Part shown: positions 52,185 through 61,447 of the stretch, in pieces
How the letters are laid out: the number at the start of each line of letters is the position of its first letter
Numbering within the stretch: position 1 is the stretch's first letter
Origin: an uncultured Saprospiraceae bacterium
GTDB lineage: Bacteria > Bacteroidota > Bacteroidia > Chitinophagales > Saprospiraceae
Assembly: GCA_937926205.1 (NCBI GenBank)
Contig: CALEYL010000011.1
Span: 248,001-312,000, forward strand
DNA: 64,000 nucleotides
Reading direction: 5' to 3'
Position numbers and translations under genes: made by a program
Notes under the pieces: model-generated
Told to the model about the DNA's origin: nothing
The model's database searches: none
Seen by the model: only the letters and a program-made list of their open reading frames with translations

Positions 52185-53150
52185 TCAAGGCTCCATCATC
52201 CACCTAACCCCCAGAAACCCATAAACCGAGTACATTGGCTTCGTCCCTTTGATGGAAGTGTGTTCGTGCACACTGAATTCTCCTCCGGCAACCACTGAAA
52301 ATTTGTTATTGAAATTGACCGGAACAGAGCCGCGCAAAAACCAGCCCAGTGATGGTACAACCCGCGGATCGCGGAATTTTCCAAAAACCACCTCCTGAAT
52401 TGCATCCGCGATGCGGTCGGTCGTGTTTTCTACCGGCGCCAAAAGCCCCCCCTCCATCAGCGCGTCAATTTTTTCGCGGATAAACAAAATGCTGCCCAAA
52501 TCGACCACAGGAGAAGGGTCGGCAGTAAAGCGAAAGCCGGTTATCAGCTCTGCGTCAATCGTGTTGTTGCCCTTGTTGCCCCATTCTGCCAGCACTTTGT
52601 CTTGCAAAAAGAGGCGTTTAACATCTACGTAAGCTTCCAGATCGTATCTTTTTGCGAAAAATGATTTGGTACGCGTTTCATCAGCCACGGCGATGGCTGC
52701 CAAATGTGCAGCGAGCCCTTCCGCATCGCCTGCTAAAGAGAGACGCAGGGATTTCAATTGGTTACTAATTTTTTTGGATTCAGCTTGTTCTGCAAGGCGT
52801 GGATCGGAAATGCACAGGCTTGCGCCCAGCCAGTCATATCGGGCAAAAAAGCGCACGGAATTGATCGGACGGCTGAGCCTGCGCCTGACTTCCTGATCTA
52901 CTTCGATGCTGATGCCCGGAAACAAGTCTTTAAGCCAGCGTGGTGCATCCAGGTCGTAACGCGCAAAAGCAGTGTCCACATCGGCGCGGGAAATTTCAAG
53001 CGATTCAAAACCCACCATGGTGGCCAGATCGCCTCGAAAAGTGGTGTGTGAACGGCCTATTGTTGTCTCAATACCCAGTTCAAGTCCCCGCTGGGCAGCA
53101 GCGCTCATTGCGAATAAACCCGTAATAAATAAGAATGCTATTTTCTTCAT
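52185..53150 (-). CDS. Exported protein, likely outer-membrane
   Basis: A 321-residue protein started at the ATG giving MKKIAFLFITGLFAMSAAAQ (signal peptide). It has strand-rich segments (LGLGIETTIG-like N-part, SVRFFARYDWLGASLCIS, ELITGFRFTADPSPVVD) and ends FSVVAGGEFSVHEHTSIKGTKPMYSVYGFLGVRWMMEP, typical of an outer-membrane barrel C-terminus. No family recognised. It follows the large type B T9SS gene on the same strand by 38 nt, so co-transcription is likely. Confidence 0.6.
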   Translation of the reverse strand: MKKIAFLFITGLFAMSAAAQRGLELGIETTIGRSHTTFRGDLATMVGFESLEISRADVDTAFARYDLDAPRWLKDLFPGISIEVDQEVRRRLSRPINSVRFFARYDWLGASLCISDPRLAEQAESKKISNQLKSLRLSLAGDAEGLAAHLAAIAVADETRTKSFFAKRYDLEAYVDVKRLFLQDKVLAEWGNKGNNTIDAELITGFRFTADPSPVVDLGSILFIREKIDALMEGGLLAPVENTTDRIADAIQEVVFGKFRDPRVVPSLGWFLRGSVPVNFNNKFSVVAGGEFSVHEHTSIKGTKPMYSVYGFLGVRWMMEP

Positions 53151-53188
53151 CGTTGATGTTTCAGTCACTTTCCGGTCAAATCGAATTT

Positions 53189-55432
53189 TCATCTTACCAG
53201 CGCCACGTCTCCTTTAAGTTCTCGCAGTACTCCGTTTCCAAAGCGGATGACAGCGAGATAGGTGTAGACGCCCGGATTGGCCATTTTACCCCGGACTTTT
53301 CCATTCCATCCCAAACTTTCGGCATTTAGCGGGATTTCTTTCGTTTCAAAAACCAAATCCCCCCAGCGGTTAAAGATTTTCATGGATGCTATGATTTCTC
53401 CGGAAGCATTGTCGCTGTATAGCGTAAAATGATCGTTGAGACCATCGCCGTTGGGTGAAAAAGCATTGGGGGCGTAAGTGTCGCCGAGTACGACTTCAAG
53501 CCGGAACCCATCGGAAGCTTTGCAACCGCGGTCGTCCTGTACCACAATGCGTACATCCAAACTGCCCTGTGCCGGAAATTCCGTCACCGGACCGCCACTG
53601 TCAATTTCCTCCGGCAGCCATTGCCAGATCTGGATGTTGCCTACGGTCGTCGCTGTCAGGGAAATTGGGGTATTGGGGCGCACTTCGAGTCGTTCCAGGT
53701 TCAGTTCCACGCCCATGGTATCCGGCGTCAGAATACTGGCCGGGAAAGTCTGAATGCAGCCCAGCACATCCTGAACGGCAAGGGTATAGTTGCCGGGAAG
53801 CAATTTTTCAAACCTTCCGGAAAGCTGATAAGTCATGCCGCCATCCGCCGAAAAAATCATCGGCCGGTCTTCGTCTGCAGGAATGATTTCTATCGTACCA
53901 AAATCTCCGGGACAAAAAGGATGGGAGACTTCGATGCTCACGTCGGGGCCGTCGGGTTGCGGGGTGACCACCTCTCTTACCACCGCACAACCCAGTGCAT
54001 CGGTTACCGTGACGCTGTAAGTATTGCCTTCAGCTGTCGTAAAAACAGGGCCAATGGCGCCCGTACTCCAGCTGTATTGATACGTGTCGGGCGTGCCGTA
54101 GACCCGCACACTGTCGCAGCTTTCTTCAATGTCAAAACTCAGGTTAGGGGGCTCATGGCCGTTAACCGGGACGGATACAGTAATCCCGCAACCGGCTGTA
54201 TCTGTAGCCATGAGGGTGTATTCCCCCGCATCCTCCAGTTGAAAATTGGTGACAATGGCTGGATTTAAAGGAATTCCCTGCGGATTGAGCCAGGACAATT
54301 GCACATAGGCACCTGTGTTGACCACTGTCAGTGTCAGTGTATCGCCAAGACAGGGGGCAGCGAAATCGATTTCAGGATCTGGCGGAATATGGACGTTGAC
54401 ACGAATGCTGTCGGTATCCTCGCAACCGGTTTCGTTGAAGGCGTGCAGTACATAAACACCGGCGTCTTCCGCCTGAATATCAGAAATGACCAGGATGGAA
54501 TCGCTGAAGACGCTGCCGGTTTCAAAAGTCCAGAAATGCCCGGAGCCGCCGGATCCGGCTATATTCAAGGCTTCGCCGCCGCAAAGCGTCAGGTCAGCCG
54601 GCGCTTGTGCAAAAGGCGCATTGGCAGCAGGCAGGGAATCCACCACAGTACAGCAGTCATCCTGCACGGTGAGGTAATACATGCCGAGGTTGCCATCAAC
54701 AGGGAGGGCTGTGTTGAGGGTGTTGCTCATCCAGCCGTTGCTGTTTGACCAGCGGGCCGTGGCTTGTCCGTCAAAACAACCCTGGGGCAATGTTGCCTGA
54801 AGGAAAATGCTGTCTTTCTGGCAATCTACTTCAAGACTTTTGACGATCGGGCAGGCGCTGACCACCTGGGGACAAAGGATATGGGTGGAAAATTCCGTAG
54901 AAGCGGTATTCGGGTTGCTGTAAACGCTGTATTCGACCAGCCAGCCTATGGCGCAAAACGGCAGTTTCCCGCTGATGCGCCCAACGCCGTTGAGCGTTTG
55001 CAGGTTTCCGGGCAGGGCGAAAGCCGGTTGGTTGAGCGATTGCAACCACATTTGCATTTCGGCCTGGGTACTCACATTTTGAGCTAAAAGCTGGTTTTCA
55101 TGCAGGAAAGCAAAGCCGTTGACACAGCTGCTGCACGCACCAAAAGCAAGACTTCCCATAAGCTTCAGGGTGCTGTCTGGAAGGATAGCATAGACAGAAG
55201 TCCGGTCAGTTTGAGAGCCCCCGAAGGCATTGATGTCGACATAAAAATTGCGCAACATGCTCCCGTCCGTAAAATAATTGAGGTAGCGCAGGGTGTCCTG
55301 CATGGGCAGCATATCGTCGTTCGCATCTTGCGGATCAATATAGGAAACGCCGCAATCTGCCAGTTCAATAGCAGATTGTGTCTGGCCGATTAACCAGGAA
55401 AATACCAGGAGAATTGAGAGATACGATTTCAA
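53189..55432 (-). CDS. Large T9SS type B exported protein
   Basis: A 747-residue protein with signal peptide (MKSYLSILLVFSWLIGQTQS). The middle (about 290-600) has repeated immunoglobulin/PKD-like sandwich units (ADLTLCGGEALNIAGSGGSG, GEYTLMATDTAGCGITVSVP, GNTYSVTVTDALGCAVV). The C-terminal 95 residues are a gliding-motility-type T9SS type B sorting domain (DTYAPNAFSPNGDGLNDHF, MKIFNRWGDLVFETKEIP, GVYTYLAVIRFGNG). It is probably surface-attached or secreted by gliding-type secretion. The partner or substrate is unknown. Confidence 0.88.
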   Translation of the reverse strand: MKSYLSILLVFSWLIGQTQSAIELADCGVSYIDPQDANDDMLPMQDTLRYLNYFTDGSMLRNFYVDINAFGGSQTDRTSVYAILPDSTLKLMGSLAFGACSSCVNGFAFLHENQLLAQNVSTQAEMQMWLQSLNQPAFALPGNLQTLNGVGRISGKLPFCAIGWLVEYSVYSNPNTASTEFSTHILCPQVVSACPIVKSLEVDCQKDSIFLQATLPQGCFDGQATARWSNSNGWMSNTLNTALPVDGNLGMYYLTVQDDCCTVVDSLPAANAPFAQAPADLTLCGGEALNIAGSGGSGHFWTFETGSVFSDSILVISDIQAEDAGVYVLHAFNETGCEDTDSIRVNVHIPPDPEIDFAAPCLGDTLTLTVVNTGAYVQLSWLNPQGIPLNPAIVTNFQLEDAGEYTLMATDTAGCGITVSVPVNGHEPPNLSFDIEESCDSVRVYGTPDTYQYSWSTGAIGPVFTTAEGNTYSVTVTDALGCAVVREVVTPQPDGPDVSIEVSHPFCPGDFGTIEIIPADEDRPMIFSADGGMTYQLSGRFEKLLPGNYTLAVQDVLGCIQTFPASILTPDTMGVELNLERLEVRPNTPISLTATTVGNIQIWQWLPEEIDSGGPVTEFPAQGSLDVRIVVQDDRGCKASDGFRLEVVLGDTYAPNAFSPNGDGLNDHFTLYSDNASGEIIASMKIFNRWGDLVFETKEIPLNAESLGWNGKVRGKMANPGVYTYLAVIRFGNGVLRELKGDVALVR

Positions 55433-55885
55433 AATGCCTGTAATTGTAATGGGTTTTACACTTTTTATTCATCCGGAAACAAGCGGAATCAGTACAAAAA
55501 ACAACCTGGTGCAGAAAAGCGCTGCGTTTTCTGATGTAACCAATGACCAAAGATGTCGTCTGAATGATGCCGCACTGCGGGTAATTCGGGTACGAGGGCG
55601 GGCAATGTGGAGATTATGACGTATTAGGCGGAACAAAAGTAACAATTTTTGCGAAGCCCGCACCGACTCAAATGTGCATTTTTTGAATAGGAAAAAAATG
55701 TGGAAATGTTTTCTCCCGGATTTGTTTTACTTTTGCCCCGATGACCCTGCGCATCGTTCTACTTCTGTGAAAGCACCAGTCTGCTACGACAAATCAACTT
55801 ATCTCAAGACGACACCGATTTTGGATTTATCATTGCATAAAGGCATTGGAATCCTCGTTCCTGATTGTTATAAATCTTATACGAC
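55433..55885. other. Divergent intergenic region with promoters
   Basis: A 453 nt gap between divergent exported-protein genes. A minus-strand box CAAAAGTA (55634-55641; TACTTTTG on the minus strand) could drive the T9SS gene, and a plus-strand TACTTTTG (55728-55735) the next gene. No third gene or clear RNA gene is seen. Confidence 0.45.
55728..55735 (+). promoter_or_regulatory. Promoter upstream of the 703-residue protein
   Basis: TACTTTTG fits TAnnTTTG. The leader to the ATG at 55886 would be about 145 nt, longer than for the other genes, so another promoter nearer the gene is possible. Confidence 0.35.
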
Positions 55886-57997
55886 ATGAAAAAAAGATTC
55901 ATCTATCTTGTTGTTTCAGCGCTCTTTGTTGTTCCGGCAATTCAAATTCACGCACAAAGCTTCAAAGGACTTTTCGACAAGGAAGAGGCCGTTTTTCACG
56001 TTTCTGTGACGCCAACTGCAGAAAGCGGAGTGGCTATGGTCACGCTCTATTTTACGCACAGCAAAGCGACAACGCTGGAAGCATCTTTGTGGGTCAAGGA
56101 TTTAGGAACCAATCTTTCTCCTGTTGGCGGAAACCGCCTCGTGAAAGACCTTTGGGAAATGAGCAACCGGAAACAGGATACCATTTATATCGAAGGATTG
56201 ACCAATTTGCATTTTTATACCATTGGTCTTGACTTCAGAACTCCACAGGGACTGACGCCCCGTTTCAATACCAAAATTCTCAGCGACAGCTACCGATACG
56301 AGTATCTGGAAAAAAAACAAACCCCTGCCGGCAACGCTAAAGTAAAGACAGCTGAAAAAACAGCGCAGCCCTGTGAAACGCCGGATATTTCCGTGCGCGC
56401 AGAAGCAGAGGGCTACTGTGGCGCAGAAAACCGGCCAGCGGTTGTCATTGAATGCTTGAATTGCACAGGAAAATCCTGGACTTTTCGGGTGGAATACAGC
56501 AGCAATGCAACAAGCTGGAAGTCATTGCGTAGTGACGGTAAAAGTCAAACCGCCAATGGAAATGCCATTCGGACGGAGCCTTTGTGTATTCTGCCGGACG
56601 GGGAATACAAACTGCGGGTCTCAGCGACCGGTGAAAATTGTACAACACCCGTTTACCATTATCTTGGTACGCCTTTGCACATTGGCGGCCAGGCGGCTGC
56701 TCCGGCTGAAATACAAAACAATGAAAATCCGGTTCTGACACAGGCCGCTCCATTGCCGGATACCTGTGCCGTCATGGCAGAAGCCATTTTGATTGGCAAC
56801 GAAATTCGCGGTCAGGTTACGCTTCCTTCCGGTTCTCCCTGCGGAGACCACCAACCTTACGCCCAGGTTCGCTACGTGCATCCAGGGCATCGCGATCAGA
56901 ACATCGGGCAGGTGCCGTTGAACGCCGGGAAAGCCACACCGTTTCAGTTTGATCTGGATGCCTTTGACCTGAAACGCAGCATTCATACCCTGCAGATTGT
57001 GGTTTTCGCCAGCGCCGGGCCCGGAAAAAGCGCCCAGCCGATTTCCACTTCATGGATCAAAGCGGAATCCCGCCAGGATGGTTTTGCCATGCATGATGCA
57101 AATGTCCGGGCCAAAGGATTTGAAGAACCAGCCCGCAAAAATTACACGCGTCTTCAGGATTTACGACCGGTTTACTTGTCAGTTCAATCGGATGTCCCGG
57201 CTTACATTGCCTGGACGAACCCGGCGGAGTGCATCAACGGAGGCTGTGCCTATACGGTTTGGGCAGGTAAATCGAATGGCCCCATACGCTTGCTGGCAAA
57301 AGGAAAACAAGGAGGCTCTCTGGTCAAAGAATCTTTGGCAGGACTGACCATTGAAGAGCGTTACCTCGAAGTAGAAGTCGAAACAAAGTCGGGTTCCAGC
57401 ATCGCCAGCTATGTTTTCGGACAGGGTCCAAACTTCAACTTCGGAGAAAACTATGTTCACCGCGAACGCATCATGCCTGCCGCCGGAAAACCTGAAACGG
57501 CGCCCCGGGATATGCTCGTGGCGCAGCCCACACCTACGCCGGTGGATCAACTGGTGGCCAAAGGCAAAGTGCAGAACAGCGAAGCGCTGGTCAGGGAGGA
57601 AACAATGACCGAAAAGCCGGAACGCAAAATGGTTGCCGGTAGCAGCGTTGTTTTTGAACAGCCACAATTGCCTGTTTCCACTTTTAATTCCTGCAAATAC
57701 CAACGTGAAATTTCGGTTGTAGGCGACATGCCCATCAACGCAGGCGACTGGATGGTAATCAAATACAATTTTTCTGAGCCTGGTTATAAATACACCCTCT
57801 ATTTCCAACCGGAAGGTCAAACGGAGTGGTTCATTACACCCGGAACAAAAGAATTGCAGGACAAACCCGAGTTTTATCTGGAAATGACCAGGTACCATAC
57901 TGGGCGCTATGCCGTATTGGCCTACAGCTTCCAGAACCGCTGGGGCTGCTTGTCTACGCCGCTTTCGGAAGCGTTGCTGATTAAGGTGGAGCAATAG
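55886..57997 (+). CDS. Secreted protein of unknown function
   Basis: A 703-residue protein with signal peptide (MKKRFIYLVVSALFVVPAIQIHAQ). The body looks like several beta-sandwich units (AVFHVSVTPTAESGVAMVTLYFTHS, SWTFRVEYSSNATSWKSLRS, PVYLSVQSDVPAYIAWTNPAE, MVIKYNFSEPGYKYTLYFQPEG) with scattered cysteines (CETPD, CGAENRP, CPSG-type). No T9SS sorting domain ends it. I do not recognise a family. It precedes a SusC/SusD pair, separated by a dispersed repeat, and might be part of the same surface system, but nothing proves it. Confidence 0.6.
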   Translation: MKKRFIYLVVSALFVVPAIQIHAQSFKGLFDKEEAVFHVSVTPTAESGVAMVTLYFTHSKATTLEASLWVKDLGTNLSPVGGNRLVKDLWEMSNRKQDTIYIEGLTNLHFYTIGLDFRTPQGLTPRFNTKILSDSYRYEYLEKKQTPAGNAKVKTAEKTAQPCETPDISVRAEAEGYCGAENRPAVVIECLNCTGKSWTFRVEYSSNATSWKSLRSDGKSQTANGNAIRTEPLCILPDGEYKLRVSATGENCTTPVYHYLGTPLHIGGQAAAPAEIQNNENPVLTQAAPLPDTCAVMAEAILIGNEIRGQVTLPSGSPCGDHQPYAQVRYVHPGHRDQNIGQVPLNAGKATPFQFDLDAFDLKRSIHTLQIVVFASAGPGKSAQPISTSWIKAESRQDGFAMHDANVRAKGFEEPARKNYTRLQDLRPVYLSVQSDVPAYIAWTNPAECINGGCAYTVWAGKSNGPIRLLAKGKQGGSLVKESLAGLTIEERYLEVEVETKSGSSIASYVFGQGPNFNFGENYVHRERIMPAAGKPETAPRDMLVAQPTPTPVDQLVAKGKVQNSEALVREETMTEKPERKMVAGSSVVFEQPQLPVSTFNSCKYQREISVVGDMPINAGDWMVIKYNFSEPGYKYTLYFQPEGQTEWFITPGTKELQDKPEFYLEMTRYHTGRYAVLAYSFQNRWGCLSTPLSEALLIKVEQ

Positions 57998-58130
57998 TTT
58001 TTATACCACATAGGTACAATAGTAAGTGTCACATTGATCACATAGGCTTTTGCGGCGTCCTGCCAGGCTATGTGCTCTATCCCGCTGTTCGGGACAAGTT
58101 GTGAAAAAACTATGTGCCTATGTGGTAAAA
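57998..58130. repeat. Dispersed palindromic repeat
   Basis: Outer arms ACCACATAGG (58005-58014) and CCTATGTGGT (58117-58126) and inner CACATAGGC / GCTATGTG blocks let the whole 130 nt fold. CTATGTGCCTATGTGGT-type repeats are dispersed in Bacteroidota genomes. It may end transcription of the 703-residue gene. Confidence 0.5.
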
Positions 58131-58195
58131 GTCATTCCCACCAAACCATTTGTTGTCGCTTTTGCTGCTACTTACCATAAACCCGCTGCTTTGCA

Positions 58196-61100
58196 ATGAA
58201 CAGATTTATATTTTTCCTCCTGATTTTCGTCTTTAGCGTCCCTTCGTTGTACGCCCAACTTGTTGACGTCAAAGGCGTTGTTGTCGCTGCAAACTCGGAC
58301 GAGCCCCTGATCGGCGTTAATGTTGTGCTGAAAGATACCGAGGTTGGCGCGTCAACAGATCTGGCGGGCGCCTATAAGATTACAGTCAATCAGAATGTTT
58401 ATGGCAATGCTTTGGAGAGCGGCACGCTGATTTTTTACTGCATCGGCTATAAAGTTCAGGAAGTAGAATTGCGGGGTCGAACCCGGATCAATATTGCGAT
58501 GGAACCTGTGGCAGCGGAATTGGAAGAAGTAGTCGTTACCGGCTCGGCCGTTGGCCGTTCGCCCAAACTGATGAGCTATTCCGTAGGATTTCTTGACGAA
58601 GCAGCGCTGAATGCCGTTCCAGGGGCGAATGCCGGTTCCGGTTTGCAGGGCAAAGTGGCGGGCTTGAGGGTAAATCCCGTGAGCGGGCAACCCGGACAGG
58701 GTGCGTATTTTCAAATCCGCTCAGCCGACGTCATTGCCAATGGCCAGCAACCCTTGCTGGTGGTAGACGGCATTTTTCTCAATGGTGCAACCCTGGCTGA
58801 TTTTAATGCCGAAGACATCGAACGGATCGAAATTCTGAAAGGTTCGGCAGGCACTTCCCTCTATGGTTCCCAGGCTGCCAATGGCGTCGTGCAGCTGTTT
58901 ACCCACCGGGGCAAAAACCTGGAAACAGGGCAGACCCGCATTGTTTACCGCGGTGAAACCGGCTATTCCGAATCCGTCGGACGCTACGACCTGAATAACT
59001 TTACCAATCGCGAAATTCTGGAGCCGGAAGGGCCGCAGCCCATACTCGGAAACCCTGCTGCCGATGGCATCCACGATACGCCCCTGCCCAACCTGCAGGA
59101 TTATCAGGAAGATTACCTTTTCCGCCGTGGCGCTTTTCAAACGCATTATTTAGCCGTGCAGGGCAAAACGGCGCAGGGCAATTTCCATACTTCCGTTCAG
59201 CGCTATCAGGATGAAGGCATTCTGCAAAACAACGACGGCTACCTGCGCCATACTTTCCGGGCGAACATGGATCAACGCCTCAGCGAAAAACTGGAATTGC
59301 AGGTCAGTTCCATGTATTCCGCTTCTAAACAGGATTTGCTGGCGCCTGCTTCCAACGGCCCGGGGACTTACCTCTCTTCGTTGTTGTTTTTGACCCCGAT
59401 GTTCAATCTGGATTCGGGCAATGAGGAAAACGGCGCTCCTTTTGACTGGGATATTGACAACACAGGCATGGGCATCACCAATCCGCTGTACGAGCGCGGC
59501 AATTCCCGCCAGACGGTGCGTCGATCACGCCTTTCCGGAAGTCTGGGCGCCAATTATTTCGCAAAGGAATGGCTGACGCTGAGCTTTGCCGCTACCCTCG
59601 ACCATACGACAAACGATTACGAGCATTTTGTAGAAAAAGGATACCTGAGTGCCAATGTTCCCGGCCTGTTTGGAAATTTGGTAACGGCGGGCGTTCAGGG
59701 TAGCAACGGCGGGGGTATTCAACGCAGCAGACAGGCAGGCAACTACTTTAGTTCCCGGGCCAACATCACTTTGCAAAAACAAGCGGGCAAGCTTAATGCC
59801 GCCGTTCGGGGCAGTTTTTTGTATGAAGACCTGACGCGGCAATATGATGAAGCTATGGGCGAAAACTTAGCTGTTACCGGCATCCACTCGCTGGACAATG
59901 CCCGCAGCAACATCGCCATTGCTTCTGATGCAGAAACGATGGTAGGGTATACGGGTTTTCTCATTGGCGACGTCGATTATAAGAAGCGGTATATTTTCAG
60001 CGGGTTAATCCGGCGGGAAGGGGTTTCCCTTTTCGGGCCGGAATCGCGCTGGGCCAACTACCACCGGCTGAGTGCCGCCTGGCGGGTGACAGAAACGGTG
60101 AAAATAAAAGGGGTTCAGGAACTGAAACTGCGCACTTCTACCGGTACTTCGGGCATACGACCCACTTTCGGACAACGCTTCGAAACCTTCGAATTGATCA
60201 ACGGCATACTGACCAAAAATACGCTGGGCAACACATTTTTGCGGCCGGCTCGTTCCACAGAGATCGAAATCGGCGGCAACCTAACCTTCCTGCGCGCATT
60301 TGATCTGGAAGTCAATTATTCCAAAATCAATACCGACGACCAGATTGTGTTGGTGCCCCTTACCGGAGCGGCCGGCTTTCGGGGCCAATGGCGCAACGCT
60401 GGCGCCATTGATGCTACTGTGTATGAAGCGGCGCTCCGCATTGATTTCAAAAAACTATTCCGCATCGCCATTCCCAATTTTCAATGGGAGTTGATGACGA
60501 CCTTTGACCGCACCAAACAAACGGTTTCCCGTCTGGATATTCCGGCTTACGTTACTGGCCCAGGCCTGCAACAATCGGCTTTGTTCCTGATTGAAGCTGG
60601 AAAACCTTTCGGTACGATGGCCGGAGAAGTCTTTGCAAAAGACCTCAGCGAACTGGCAGGCCAGGAAGGCATTGACCCCAATGATTTTACCATCAATTCA
60701 GTAGGCTATGTGGTGCGCAAAGACGAGATCGGCACCCCCGATGAGCGCCCTTACAAATTGCGGGATGCCAGCGGAAATCCGTTGATACAGGATATCGGCG
60801 ACATCAACCCGGATTTTCGGATGGGATTTGCCCATACGCTGTCTTACAATGGATTGCAACTGTACGCGCTGTTCGACTGGAAACGCGGGGGCGACGTTTA
60901 CAACCTCAGCAAGCAATGGCTTTACCGGGATGAACGCCACAGCGATTTTAGCAAATATCCGGAGGTAACAGCCGGCTTTTTTGGAAGTGAAGGACTCTAC
61001 AATGTGCTGGTGGCTAACAACCATTTTGTCGAAGACGGCACCTTTTTTATGTTGCGGGAAGCGGCCCTTTCCTACACCATCCGGCAGGGGCTTTTCGGGC

Positions 61101-61345
61101 GTTTTATCAAAAGCATGCGGATGAGTCTGATCGGCAGAAACCTTTTCACAAAAACGAAATACAGTGGATTGCACCCCGATGTAAGCGCTGCTCCACGCGA
61201 TGAAAACCAGCTGACGAACCGCTTTCAAAACGCCCCTGGCAGCGACCTGCAAACCCCCAACGGCGATCCGAATCTATTTGCAGTTGATGCTTTCAATTAC
61301 CCTTTGGCGCGCACGCTGACTTTTGCGCTGCAGCTGACGTTTTAG
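58196..61345 (+). CDS. SusC/RagA-family TonB-linked outer-membrane transporter
   Basis: A 1049-residue receptor with signal peptide (MNRFIFFLLIFVFSVPSLYAQ), a carboxypeptidase-D-like N-terminal domain (VDVKGVVVAANSDEPLIGVNVVLKDTEVGAS), a plug (VVVTGSAVGRSPKLMSYSV through NGQQPLLVVDGIFLNGATL and VLKGSAGTSLYGSQAANGVV) and a TonB-dependent barrel ending in ARTLTFALQLTF. It imports a glycan or peptide with SusD, encoded next. The usual glycosidase neighbours of a polysaccharide locus are absent here; the fucosidases lie 10-35 kb away, so the substrate is unknown. Confidence 0.95.
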   Translation: MNRFIFFLLIFVFSVPSLYAQLVDVKGVVVAANSDEPLIGVNVVLKDTEVGASTDLAGAYKITVNQNVYGNALESGTLIFYCIGYKVQEVELRGRTRINIAMEPVAAELEEVVVTGSAVGRSPKLMSYSVGFLDEAALNAVPGANAGSGLQGKVAGLRVNPVSGQPGQGAYFQIRSADVIANGQQPLLVVDGIFLNGATLADFNAEDIERIEILKGSAGTSLYGSQAANGVVQLFTHRGKNLETGQTRIVYRGETGYSESVGRYDLNNFTNREILEPEGPQPILGNPAADGIHDTPLPNLQDYQEDYLFRRGAFQTHYLAVQGKTAQGNFHTSVQRYQDEGILQNNDGYLRHTFRANMDQRLSEKLELQVSSMYSASKQDLLAPASNGPGTYLSSLLFLTPMFNLDSGNEENGAPFDWDIDNTGMGITNPLYERGNSRQTVRRSRLSGSLGANYFAKEWLTLSFAATLDHTTNDYEHFVEKGYLSANVPGLFGNLVTAGVQGSNGGGIQRSRQAGNYFSSRANITLQKQAGKLNAAVRGSFLYEDLTRQYDEAMGENLAVTGIHSLDNARSNIAIASDAETMVGYTGFLIGDVDYKKRYIFSGLIRREGVSLFGPESRWANYHRLSAAWRVTETVKIKGVQELKLRTSTGTSGIRPTFGQRFETFELINGILTKNTLGNTFLRPARSTEIEIGGNLTFLRAFDLEVNYSKINTDDQIVLVPLTGAAGFRGQWRNAGAIDATVYEAALRIDFKKLFRIAIPNFQWELMTTFDRTKQTVSRLDIPAYVTGPGLQQSALFLIEAGKPFGTMAGEVFAKDLSELAGQEGIDPNDFTINSVGYVVRKDEIGTPDERPYKLRDASGNPLIQDIGDINPDFRMGFAHTLSYNGLQLYALFDWKRGGDVYNLSKQWLYRDERHSDFSKYPEVTAGFFGSEGLYNVLVANNHFVEDGTFFMLREAALSYTIRQGLFGRFIKSMRMSLIGRNLFTKTKYSGLHPDVSAAPRDENQLTNRFQNAPGSDLQTPNGDPNLFAVDAFNYPLARTLTFALQLTF

Positions 61346-61447
61346 GGTAGTACCACTGAACACCGGTTCAGCGTTGAAATTACTAAGAAACAATCCGGCC
61401 TTTTAACCCTTTTAGAATGGAGCCTGGTTCAACATAAGCAATAAAAA